Assembly (NCBI RefSeq): GCF_030316845.1
Contig: NZ_JASZYS010000017.1
Span: 1-64,000 of the forward strand
Length of the DNA stretch: 64,000 nucleotides
Source of the DNA: Variovorax davisae
Lineage (GTDB): Bacteria; Pseudomonadota; Gammaproteobacteria; Burkholderiales; Burkholderiaceae_C
Direction: 5' to 3'
Shown: piece by piece, positions 43,164-51,135 of the stretch
How positions within the stretch are numbered: position 1 is the first letter of the stretch
How the letters are laid out: every line of letters begins with the position of its first letter
Translations under genes and position numbers: made by a program
The notes under the pieces: model-generated
Database searches by the model: none
What the model was told of the DNA's origin: nothing
The model's input: the letters and a program-made list of their open reading frames with translations, nothing else

Positions 43164-45749
43164 TCAGGCAGCGACCTTGTCGGCGATGTCCTTGTACTCG
43201 TCGATCTTGTCGAAGTTGAGGTACTGGTAGATCTGTTCGCTGGAGGCGTCGATCACGCCGACGTTGGTCATGTACTCCTCCTTCGTCGGGATGCGGCCCA
43301 GGCGCGAGCAGATAGCGGCCAGCTCGGCGCTGCCGAGATACACGTTGGTGTTCTTGCCCAGCCGGTTCGGGAAGTTGCGCGTGCTGGTCGACATCACGGT
43401 CGCGCCTTCGCGCACCTGCGCCTGGTTGCCCATGCACAGCGAGCAGCCCGGCATTTCGGTGCGCGCGCCGGCGTTGCCGAAGACGCCGTAGTGGCCTTCT
43501 TCGGTGAGCTGCTGCGCATCCATCTTGGTCGGCGGCGCGATCCACAGCTTGACCGGGATGTCGCGCTTGCCTTCGAGCAGCTTGGACGCGGCGCGGAAGT
43601 GGCCGATGTTGGTCATGCACGAACCGATGAACACTTCGTCGATGGTGGCGCCGGCCACGTCCGACAGCGTCTTCACGTCGTCGGGGTCGTTCGGGCAGGC
43701 CACGATCGGCTCGTGGATGTCGGCCAGGTCGATCTCGATGACGGCCGCGTAGTCGGCGTCGTCGTCGCCCTTGAGCAGTTGCGGGTCCTTGAGCCAGGCT
43801 TCCTGCGCCGCGATGCGGCGGGCCAGCGTGCGGCCGTCGGCATAGCCCTCGGCGATCATCCAGCGCATCAGCGTGATGTTGCTGTTGATGTACTCGATGA
43901 TCGGTTCCTTGTTCAGGTGCACCGTGCAGCCGGCGGCCGAGCGTTCGGCCGAGGCGTCGCTCAGTTCGAAGGCTTGCTCGACCTTGAGGTCCGGCAGGCC
44001 TTCGATCTCGAGGATGCGGCCCGAGAAGATGTTCTTCTTGCCCTTCTTCTCGACCGTCAGGTGGCCGGCCTTGATCGCGTACAGCGGGATCGCGTTGACC
44101 AGGTCGCGCAGGGTCACGCCGGGCTGCATCTTGCCCTTGAAGCGCACCAGCACCGATTCGGGCATGTCCAGCGGCATCACGCCGGTGGCCGCCGCGAAGG
44201 CCACCAGGCCGGAGCCGGCCGGGAAGCTGATGCCGATCGGGAAGCGCGTGTGGCTGTCGCCGCCGGTGCCGACCGTGTCGGGCGTCAGCAGGCGGTTGAG
44301 CCAGCTGTGGATCACGCCGTCGCCCGGGCGCAGCGAGACGCCGCCGCGGGTGGCCATGAAGTCGGGCAGCTCGTGGTGCATCTTGACGTCGACCTTCTTC
44401 GGGTACGCCGCCGTGTGGCAAAAGGACTGCATGACCAGGTCGGCGCTGAAGCCCAGGCAGGCCAGGTCCTTGAGCTCGTCGCGGGTCATCGGGCCGGTGG
44501 TGTCCTGGCTGCCGACCGAGGTCATCTTCGGCTCGCAGTAGGTGCCGGGGCGAACGCCCTGGCCTTCCGGCAGGCCGCAGGCGCGGCCGACCATCTTCTG
44601 CGCCAGCGAGAAACCCTTCTTGGTGTCGACTGGGCTGACCGGCAGGCGGAACAGCGTCGAGGCCGGCAGGCCCAGCGCTTCGCGCGCCTTGGCCGTGAGG
44701 CCGCGGCCGATGATCAGCGGAATGCGGCCGCCGGCGCGAACTTCGTCGAACAGCACGTCGCTCTTGACGGCGAACTCGGCGATCACCTGGCCGTCCTTGA
44801 GCGCCTTGCCGTCGTAGGGACGCAGCTCGACCACGTCGCCCATGTTCATCTGGCTGACGTCGAGTTCGATCGGCAGCGCGCCGGAGTCTTCCATCGTGTT
44901 GTAGAAGATCGGCGCGATCTTGCCGCCCAGGCAGACGCCGCCGAAGCGCTTGTTCGGCACGTAGGGGATGTCTTCGCCGGTGAACCACAGCACCGAGTTG
45001 GTCGCGCTCTTGCGCGACGAGCCCGTGCCGACGACGTCGCCGGCGTAGGCCACCAGGTGGCCGCGCGCGCGCAGATCCTCGATGAACTTCACCGGGCCGC
45101 GCTTGCCGTCCTCCTCAGGCACGATGCCGGGGCGGGCGTTCTTGTGCATGGCGAGCGCATGCATCGGGATGTCCGGACGGGTGGTCGCATCCGGCGCGGG
45201 CGACAGGTCGTCGGTGTTGATTTCGCCGGCCACCTTGAAGATGCTGACGGTGATGCTTTGCGGCACTTCGGGCCGGCTGGTGAACCATTCGGCGTCGGCC
45301 CAGCTTTGCAGCACGGCCTTGGCGTTGGCATTGCCCTTGTCGGCCTTTTCCTTGACGTCGTGGAACTGGTCGAACATCAGCAGGGTCTTCTTGAGGCCTT
45401 CGGCCGCGACGGCGCCGACTTCGGCATCGTCGAGCAGGTCGACCAGCGGGCCGATGTTGTAGCCGCCGAGCATGGTGCCGAGCAGTTCGGTCGCCCGGGC
45501 GCGCGTCAGCAGCAGGCTCTTTTCGGTGCCATGCGCGACGGCCGCGAGGTAGCTCGCCTTGACCTTGGCCGCATCGTCCACGCCCGCGGGCACGCGGTGC
45601 GTCAGCAGGTTGAGCAGGAACTCGGCGTCGGCGACGGCCGGCGACTTCATGAGCTCGATCAGCTCGGCGGTCTGCTTGGCAGTGAGCGGCAGCGGCGGGA
45701 TGCCGAGCGCGGCGCGCTCGGCGACATGGTCAACGTAGGCTTGCAACAT
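43164..45749 (-). CDS. acnB: Aconitate hydratase B (bifunctional 2-methylisocitrate dehydratase)
   Basis: An 861-residue B-type aconitase, the main TCA-cycle enzyme. It starts with the HEAT-like AcnB domain (MLQAYVDHVAERAALGIPPL), then the swivel domain moved to the N-terminal side (VAYAGDVVGTGSSRKSATNS). Cluster cysteines lie in IGSCMTNIGHF and PGCSLCMGNQ. ATG at 45749 matches homologues. It is the last gene of an apparent mdh-tam-citE-like-hypothetical-acnB operon. Confidence 0.97.
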   Translation of the reverse strand: MLQAYVDHVAERAALGIPPLPLTAKQTAELIELMKSPAVADAEFLLNLLTHRVPAGVDDAAKVKASYLAAVAHGTEKSLLLTRARATELLGTMLGGYNIGPLVDLLDDAEVGAVAAEGLKKTLLMFDQFHDVKEKADKGNANAKAVLQSWADAEWFTSRPEVPQSITVSIFKVAGEINTDDLSPAPDATTRPDIPMHALAMHKNARPGIVPEEDGKRGPVKFIEDLRARGHLVAYAGDVVGTGSSRKSATNSVLWFTGEDIPYVPNKRFGGVCLGGKIAPIFYNTMEDSGALPIELDVSQMNMGDVVELRPYDGKALKDGQVIAEFAVKSDVLFDEVRAGGRIPLIIGRGLTAKAREALGLPASTLFRLPVSPVDTKKGFSLAQKMVGRACGLPEGQGVRPGTYCEPKMTSVGSQDTTGPMTRDELKDLACLGFSADLVMQSFCHTAAYPKKVDVKMHHELPDFMATRGGVSLRPGDGVIHSWLNRLLTPDTVGTGGDSHTRFPIGISFPAGSGLVAFAAATGVMPLDMPESVLVRFKGKMQPGVTLRDLVNAIPLYAIKAGHLTVEKKGKKNIFSGRILEIEGLPDLKVEQAFELSDASAERSAAGCTVHLNKEPIIEYINSNITLMRWMIAEGYADGRTLARRIAAQEAWLKDPQLLKGDDDADYAAVIEIDLADIHEPIVACPNDPDDVKTLSDVAGATIDEVFIGSCMTNIGHFRAASKLLEGKRDIPVKLWIAPPTKMDAQQLTEEGHYGVFGNAGARTEMPGCSLCMGNQAQVREGATVMSTSTRNFPNRLGKNTNVYLGSAELAAICSRLGRIPTKEEYMTNVGVIDASSEQIYQYLNFDKIDEYKDIADKVAA

Positions 45750-45818
45750 CTTCTTTTCTCCGGAAACACAAAGGGGCGGGCGGCTCCCGCTGGGAAGCAA
45801 GAGCCGCGCCTTGGGGGA

Positions 45819-46391
45819 TTACTGCGTCTTGACGGTCGGTGCCGCGTCGCCGCTTTCGAACAGGCTCTTGGGCGGGTTTTTCTTCATGTCCTCGGCCACC
45901 TCGAGCTGCTTGGCCGCCTGGCATTCGTCGGCCAGCCGCAGGCCCAGCTTCTGGCTCATGAGCATCGACTTGTTGCCCAGCTGCAGCCACATCGCCTCGC
46001 GCACCGGGTCCTCGAGCCGCACCGCGCCGGTGCGGCTGGAAACCGGGTGCAGGCGGTACTTGACGCCCGCGTGCGTCAGGGTGAAGAAGCCGGGCTTCTT
46101 GGGGTCGGCCTCGATGTTCACGCTGGCGCCGAGCTCGCACTTGATGGTGCCGGTGAGGATGGTCTCGGCCACCTTCAGGTCCTGCTCCGACAGGGTGACG
46201 TCGGTCTCTTCGCTGATCGGCTTGGCTTCTTCGACCTTCTTGATGATGCGCTTGGGCACCACCTTCTGCACGACCTTCTTGCCGGTCGTGTTGGCGGCCG
46301 GCTTCGCTGCGGAGCCGGTGGCAGGGGTCTGGGCCATGGCGGCCATCGGGAGAGCCAGGGCGGCAGCGGCGATCAGCGCAATTGTCTTCAT
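45819..46391 (-). CDS. Secreted hypothetical protein in the mdh-acnB operon
   Basis: A 190-residue protein with a clear signal peptide (residues 1-21, ending AMAQ). Residues 22-60 are Lys/Ala-rich (KKVVQKVVPKRIIKK) and likely disordered. The folded part has two cysteines (IKCELGAS and ADECQAAK) that could pair in the periplasm, and the stretch YRLHPVSSRTGAVRLEDP. I do not recognise the family; a distant likeness to periplasmic inhibitor-type beta proteins cannot be confirmed. Gaps to both neighbours are under 75 nt. Confidence 0.8.
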   Translation of the reverse strand: MKTIALIAAAALALPMAAMAQTPATGSAAKPAANTTGKKVVQKVVPKRIIKKVEEAKPISEETDVTLSEQDLKVAETILTGTIKCELGASVNIEADPKKPGFFTLTHAGVKYRLHPVSSRTGAVRLEDPVREAMWLQLGNKSMLMSQKLGLRLADECQAAKQLEVAEDMKKNPPKSLFESGDAAPTVKTQ

Positions 46392-46419
46392 GGGAATGGA
46401 TCTTTCGGGGGGTTGGGTT

Positions 46420-47427
46420 TCAGGATGAAGAGGGCGCGAACCACGGCTGCGCCTCGGAAGGCAAGCTGCGGCCGGTGGCGTGCGCCCGTTCGAGCACCTG
46501 CCAGAAATGGCGATAGCTGGCACGATCATGCAATGTGCCATCGATGCTGACCGGCGCCCACGCGGCCAGCGCCGCGGCAGCCAGGATTTTTGTAGCGATT
46601 TGAATCTGCCGCTCGTCCGGCGCGAAGGCTTCGAGGATCGGGCGGATCTGGTTCGGGTGGATGCTCCACATCCGGGTGTAGCCGAATTCGACCGCCGCCT
46701 TGCGGGCGGCGGCGCGCATCGCGCCGACGTCGTTGAACTCGGTCACGACGCAATGCGACGGCACCTTGCCGTGCGCGTGCGCGGCTGAGGCGATCTCGAG
46801 CTTGGCGCGCACCACCAGCGGGTGGGTGAACTGGCCGGCGGCGCCCATGCCGTCGGCCGGGATCGCGCCGCCGTGCGAAGAGACGAAATCCATCAAGCCG
46901 AAGCTCAGCGACTGCACCCGCGGGTGGGCCGCGATCTCGAAGGCATGGTGGACCGCCAACGGCGATTCGATCAGCACGTGCAGCGGCAGCGCCTCGGCGC
47001 CGACGGCGTCGAGCGCCAGCGCGGCCTCGCGAACGTCGTCGACCGTCTCCACCTTCGGCACCATCAGGTGGCTCAGGCGATGGCCGGAGCGGCCGGCGAT
47101 CGTCATCACGTCGGACGGAAACGCAGGATGGTCGACCGGATGGACCCGGACGCCGACGCGCATGCCCGGCGCCGCCGACAGCGCGAGTTCGGTCACCAGC
47201 GCCGCATGCTCGGACTCGCCGCCGACCGGCGCGCCGTCCTCGCAGTCGAGCGTGACGTCGAACACGCAGGCGCCGAACTCCTCGGCCATCTCGGCCTGCA
47301 GTGCCAGGCTCTTGCGCATGCGCGCCTCGACGCCGCTGTAGTGGTCGCAGACCGGCAGCGCCACGGTACCGGCCTGGGCGCCGAGCAGCACCTCGCGCGG
47401 ATGGGGCACTGGATTCTCGATGCTCAT
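46420..47427 (-). CDS. HpcH/HpaI aldolase-citrate lyase (CitE-like) family protein
   Basis: A 335-residue TIM-barrel protein related to CitE and malyl/citramalyl-CoA lyases. Landmarks: TLDCEDGAPVGGE near 58-70 (catalytic acid region), RVHPVDHPAF, VPKVETVDDV with the Mg-binding Glu, LIESPLAVHHAF and SFGLMDFVSSHGG. It overlaps tam by 4 nt and follows mdh in the operon. A C-C lyase or thioesterase acting on a malyl-CoA-type ester would fit the TCA context; the exact substrate is inference. Confidence 0.85.
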   Translation of the reverse strand: MSIENPVPHPREVLLGAQAGTVALPVCDHYSGVEARMRKSLALQAEMAEEFGACVFDVTLDCEDGAPVGGESEHAALVTELALSAAPGMRVGVRVHPVDHPAFPSDVMTIAGRSGHRLSHLMVPKVETVDDVREAALALDAVGAEALPLHVLIESPLAVHHAFEIAAHPRVQSLSFGLMDFVSSHGGAIPADGMGAAGQFTHPLVVRAKLEIASAAHAHGKVPSHCVVTEFNDVGAMRAAARKAAVEFGYTRMWSIHPNQIRPILEAFAPDERQIQIATKILAAAALAAWAPVSIDGTLHDRASYRHFWQVLERAHATGRSLPSEAQPWFAPSSS

Positions 47428-48200
47428 GGTTTTTTCTGCGCCACGATGAACATGCGCGGGAAGGCCAATAGCAGCCGGCCATCGGCGCGCGCCGGGTAGG
47501 CGCGGGCGATGCGGCGTTCGTATTCGGCCAGGTAGCTGGTCTTCAGCTCGCTGGGCAAGGGATCGACGAAGGGCTTCAACCCGGTGCCGCTGACCCACTC
47601 GACGATGGCCGCCGCGGAGGCCATCGGATGCTGGTAGGCCGTGCGCCAGACGTCGACCGCCGCGGCCTCGCCGGCCAGCAGGTCGTAGTAGCCGTCGATG
47701 CCCAGCAATTCGGTGCGCAGCCGGTCGGGGTTCCCGATGGCCTGCGCCCAGGGTGCCTCGGCCGCCACCTCGCGCATCAGCCGATGCGTGGGTTCCTGGC
47801 GGTTGTCGGGCATCTGGATCGCCAGCACGCCCCCGGGCGCCAGCATCGCGAAGAGCCTGGGGATCAGGGCTTCGTGGTCGGGCACCCACTGCAGGGCGGC
47901 ATTGGCATAGATGAGGTCGGGCGCCGCCTCGGGCGCCCAGGTGGCAATGTCGCCGAGCTCGAAGCGGGCCTGCGGCAGGCGCTGCCTGGCGCTGGCGAGC
48001 ATCGGCTCGGAATTGTCGGTGCCGACCACCGCGGCAGCCGGAAAGCGCTGCACCAGCAGCTCGGTGGAATTGCCCGGCCCGCAGCCGAGGTCGAACACCC
48101 GCGCGGCCTGCGCCAGCGGCACCCGGGCCAGCAGCTCCCGGGCCGGACGGGTGCGCTCGTCCTCGTAGCGGCTGTAGAGCGCGGGGTTCCAGTCGAGCAT
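47424..48200 (-). CDS. tam: Trans-aconitate 2-methyltransferase
   Basis: A 258-residue SAM-dependent methyltransferase that methylates trans-aconitate, an inhibitor of aconitase formed spontaneously from cis-aconitate. The start MLDWNPALYSRYEDERTRPA and motif I VFDLGCGPGNSTELL near 35-49 are typical, as is YANAALQWVPDHE. It begins 12 nt after mdh and overlaps the CitE-like gene by 4 nt. Its place in an operon ending in acnB supports the detoxifying role. Confidence 0.93.
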   Translation of the reverse strand: MLDWNPALYSRYEDERTRPARELLARVPLAQAARVFDLGCGPGNSTELLVQRFPAAAVVGTDNSEPMLASARQRLPQARFELGDIATWAPEAAPDLIYANAALQWVPDHEALIPRLFAMLAPGGVLAIQMPDNRQEPTHRLMREVAAEAPWAQAIGNPDRLRTELLGIDGYYDLLAGEAAAVDVWRTAYQHPMASAAAIVEWVSGTGLKPFVDPLPSELKTSYLAEYERRIARAYPARADGRLLLAFPRMFIVAQKKP

Positions 48201-48212
48201 GCCGGTCGTGGC

Positions 48213-49199
48213 TCAGAGCAGGTGGGCGACGCCGGCTTGCTCGTCGGTCAGTTCCTTGAGCGTCTTGTCGATGCGCTCCTGGCTGAAGGCGTCGATCGCC
48301 AGGCCGTCCACGACCTTGTACTCGCCGTTTTCGCAGGTGACGGGGAAGCCGAACATCACGTCCTTCGGAATGCCGTACTGGCCGTCCGACGGGATGCCCA
48401 TCGTGACCCACTTGCCGTTGGTGCCCAGGGCCCAGTCGCGCATGTGGTCGATCGCGGCATTGGCGGCCGAGGCAGCCGACGACAGGCCGCGGGCTTCGAT
48501 GATGGCGGCGCCGCGCTTGCCGACGGTCGGCAGGAAGGTGTTGGCGTTCCAGTCCTGGTCGTTGATCATCTTGGCGACGCTCTCGCCGTTGATGGTGGCG
48601 AAGCGGTAGTCGGCGTACATCGTGGGCGAGTGGTTGCCCCAGACGGTCAGCTTCTCGATGTCGGCCACGGCCTTGCCGGTCTTGGCGGCCAGCTGGCTGG
48701 CGGCACGGTTGTGGTCCAGGCGCAGCATGGCGGTGAAGTTCTTGCGCGGCAGGTCGGGGGCGCTCTTCATCGCGATGTAGGCGTTGGTGTTGGCCGGGTT
48801 GCCGACCACCAGCACCTTGACGTTGCGGCTGGCGACGGCGTTGAGCGCCTTGCCCTGGGCGGTGAAGATGGCGCCGTTGACGGCCAGCAGCTCGGCACGC
48901 TCCATGCCCGGGCCGCGCGGACGCGAGCCGACCAGCAGGGCGTAGTCGGCGTCCTTGAAGGCGGTCATGGGGTCGCCGTGGGCTTCCATGCCGGCCAAGA
49001 GCGGGAAGGCGCAGTCGTCGAGCTCCATCATCACGCCCTTGAGCGCCTTCTGGGCTTTTTCGTCGGGGATCTCGAGCAGTTGCAGGATGACCGGCTGGTC
49101 CTTGCCCAGCATTTCGCCGGAGGCGATGCGGAACAGCAGGGCGTAACCGATTTGGCCAGCGGCACCGGTGACGGCAACGCGAACAGGCTTCTTGCTCAT
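48213..49199 (-). CDS. mdh: Malate dehydrogenase
   Basis: A 328-residue NAD-dependent malate dehydrogenase of the cytosolic type. NAD-binding AVTGAAGQIGYALLFRIASG near 9-28, substrate arginines in VGSRPRGPGMERAEL and LRLDHNRA, and the catalytic His in VWGNHSPTMYAD. First gene of the mdh-tam-citE-like-hypothetical-acnB operon; a TAAAAT -10-like element lies at 49297-49302 on its strand. It is divergent from a GntR gene. Confidence 0.97.
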   Translation of the reverse strand: MSKKPVRVAVTGAAGQIGYALLFRIASGEMLGKDQPVILQLLEIPDEKAQKALKGVMMELDDCAFPLLAGMEAHGDPMTAFKDADYALLVGSRPRGPGMERAELLAVNGAIFTAQGKALNAVASRNVKVLVVGNPANTNAYIAMKSAPDLPRKNFTAMLRLDHNRAASQLAAKTGKAVADIEKLTVWGNHSPTMYADYRFATINGESVAKMINDQDWNANTFLPTVGKRGAAIIEARGLSSAASAANAAIDHMRDWALGTNGKWVTMGIPSDGQYGIPKDVMFGFPVTCENGEYKVVDGLAIDAFSQERIDKTLKELTDEQAGVAHLL

Positions 49200-49330
49200 G
49201 GGAATACTCCAGGAAATGATGAAAACGGGGCACGGCCGCGGAGTGCGGCCACGAGGTCGGGCCGGGACACGAAGCCCGGCCTTCGGGCCGTCTTCGATTT
49301 TATGCCGATTTGAGGTTTCGGTGGCGCCTG

Positions 49331-49349
49331 TCTTATGTCTTATATAAGA
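49331..49349. promoter_or_regulatory. Candidate GntR operator between mdh and the GntR gene
   Basis: TCTTATATAAGA (49338-49349) is a perfect 12-bp palindrome, preceded by an extra direct copy of TCTTAT at 49331-49336. It lies 42 nt before the GntR start and upstream of the likely mdh promoter, so one site could control both directions. It is the most AT-rich spot in the area. Confidence 0.6.
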
Positions 49350-49390
49350 TGTCGCCCCGAAGCACCCTCGCGGTGCACCCACGAAACCCC

Positions 49391-50152
49391 ATGGCCACCT
49401 CTCCCTCCACTGTCGCCGAGCCCTCCACGCCGTCGTTCAGTCCGCTCTACCAGCAGATCAAATCTCTGATCCTGCAGAGCCTCCACGCCGGCGAATGGAA
49501 GCCGGGCGAGCCGATCCCGAGCGAGATCGAGCTGGCCGCACGCTTTCGCGTCAGCCAGGGCACCGTGCGCAAGGCGATCGACGAACTGTCGGCCGAAAAC
49601 CTGGTGGTGCGCCGCCAGGGCAAGGGCACCTTCGTCGCGACCCACGCGGAGCAGCACGTGCAGTACCGCTTCCTGAAACTGGTGCCCGACAGCGGCGACG
49701 TCGACTCCGAAGGCCCGGCCGAGCGCGAGATCGTCGACTGCAAGCGCCAGCGCGCCAGCGCCGACGTCGCCCGCGCCCTCGCCTTGCGCACCGGCGACGC
49801 CGTGCTGCAGGTGCGGCGGGTGCTGGCCTACCGCGGCACGCCGACCATCCTCGAGGAGCTCTGGCTGCCCGGAACCCCGTTCAAGGGCCTGACCGCCGAG
49901 CGCCTCACCGCCTGGCACGGGCCGATGTACGCGCTGTTCGAGACCGAATTCGGCGTGCGCATGGTGCGCGCCGAGGAAAAGATCCGCGCCGTGCTGCCCG
50001 ATGCTGCGCAGGCGGCCCTGTTGCAGGTCGTCACCTCGACGCCGCTGCTGAGCGTGGAGCGCGTGGCCTACACCTACCACGACACGCCCATGGAACTGCG
50101 CCGCGGGCTCTACCGCACCGACACCCATCACTATCGAAACGACCTCGGCTGA
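49391..50152 (+). CDS. GntR/HutC-family transcriptional regulator
   Basis: A 253-residue regulator with an N-terminal winged helix (about 17-85; SPLYQQIKSLILQSLHAGEW, then FRVSQGTVRKAIDELSAENL) and a C-terminal UTRA effector domain (about 105-245). It stands between mdh and sdhC; the position in related genomes and the palindrome upstream suggest that it regulates TCA genes on either side. The effector is unknown, possibly a dicarboxylate. Confidence 0.92.
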   Translation: MATSPSTVAEPSTPSFSPLYQQIKSLILQSLHAGEWKPGEPIPSEIELAARFRVSQGTVRKAIDELSAENLVVRRQGKGTFVATHAEQHVQYRFLKLVPDSGDVDSEGPAEREIVDCKRQRASADVARALALRTGDAVLQVRRVLAYRGTPTILEELWLPGTPFKGLTAERLTAWHGPMYALFETEFGVRMVRAEEKIRAVLPDAAQAALLQVVTSTPLLSVERVAYTYHDTPMELRRGLYRTDTHHYRNDLG

Positions 50153-50297
50153 CAGCGGCCTCGCGCGCCAACATCCGACCATCGCGGTGCGATGACCGGA
50201 GCGGCGAAAGCCGCGAGATGGTGCGTTGCAATAGAATTTTGAGTTGTTTGCTTTTCGCCAAAGAACAAGTAGCCCCTCGTAAAACCCGAAAGCCCCC

Positions 50298-50744
50298 ATG
50301 ACAGAGTTGGCCACCCCACCCCGACAGCCGCGGCGAGAGTTCCGCAATATCAACCCCCTTTCCGACCTCACCACCTACCGGCTGCCGCCGGCGGGCATCG
50401 TGTCGATCCTGCACCGCGTGAGCGGGGTGCTGATGTTCCTGCTGCTGCCGTTCATCATCTGGATGTTCGACACCTCGGTGTCCTCGGAGATCTCGTTCGC
50501 CCGCTTCACGGCCGCCTTCAACGTCGGCCTCGGCTTCGTCCCGGGCTGGTTCCTCAAGCTCGTCGCGCTGGCACTGATCTGGGCCTATCTGCACCACTTC
50601 ATCGCCGGCCTGCGCCACCTCTACATGGACGTGAACCACCACGCGGTCGACAAGAAGTCCGGCAACAGCAGCGCGCTCGCCACCCTCGGCCTGAGCATCC
50701 TGCTGACCGTCGTCCTCGGCGCCAAGCTGTTCGGCCTCTACTGA
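50298..50744 (+). CDS. sdhC: Succinate dehydrogenase cytochrome b556 subunit
   Basis: A 148-residue three-helix membrane anchor of complex II. SILHRVSGVLMFLLLP (about 35-50) holds the quinone-site Ser/Arg, and LHHFIAGLRHLYMD holds the heme-ligand His. The 145-bp upstream region carries TAGAAT at 50232-50237 but no clear -35. First gene of sdhCDAB-sdhE-gltA. Confidence 0.95.
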   Translation: MTELATPPRQPRREFRNINPLSDLTTYRLPPAGIVSILHRVSGVLMFLLLPFIIWMFDTSVSSEISFARFTAAFNVGLGFVPGWFLKLVALALIWAYLHHFIAGLRHLYMDVNHHAVDKKSGNSSALATLGLSILLTVVLGAKLFGLY

Positions 50745-50762
50745 TTGCGCGAGGAAACTGAA

Positions 50763-51128
50763 ATGTCTGTGAACTACGGCTCCAAGCGCATCGTCGTCGG
50801 CGCGCACTACGGATTGCGCGACTGGCTCAGCCAGCGCATCACCGGCGCCCTGATGGCGCTCTTCACCGTCATCCTGCTGGCGCAGGTGATCTTCAAGCGC
50901 GGCCCGATCGGCTACGACCTCTGGGCCGGCATCTTCGCCGCCCAATGGATGAAGGTGCTCACCTTCGTCGTCATCGCCTCGCTGCTCTATCACGTCTGGG
51001 TCGGCATGCGCGATGTCTGGATGGACTACGTCCAGCCGGTCGGCATCCGCCTGCTGCTGCAGGTTTTCACCATCGTCTGGCTTGTCGGTTGCGCGGGTTG
51101 GGCCATTCAAGTGCTCTGGAGGCTCTAA
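50763..51128 (+). CDS. sdhD: Succinate dehydrogenase membrane anchor subunit
   Basis: A 121-residue, three-helix subunit. GAHYGLRDWLSQRITGALMA near 13-32 and LLYHVWVGMRDVWMDY (heme His and quinone-site residues) are typical. ATG at 50763 is preferred over the upstream in-frame start at 50745, as GAGGAAACTGAA precedes it. 18 nt after sdhC, 7 nt before sdhA. Confidence 0.94.
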   Translation: MSVNYGSKRIVVGAHYGLRDWLSQRITGALMALFTVILLAQVIFKRGPIGYDLWAGIFAAQWMKVLTFVVIASLLYHVWVGMRDVWMDYVQPVGIRLLLQVFTIVWLVGCAGWAIQVLWRL

Positions 51129-51135
51129 GCCCATC

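Noticed and set aside
43491..46550. A 1019-codon plus-strand open frame opposite acnB
   Set aside because: It is a GC-rich shadow: Arg/Ala/Gly/His-rich, no family features, and the opposite strand encodes a complete AcnB.
50153..50297. A second GntR operator before sdhC
   Set aside because: No TCTTAT/ATAAGA dyad is present; only TAGAAT at 50232 without a good -35.
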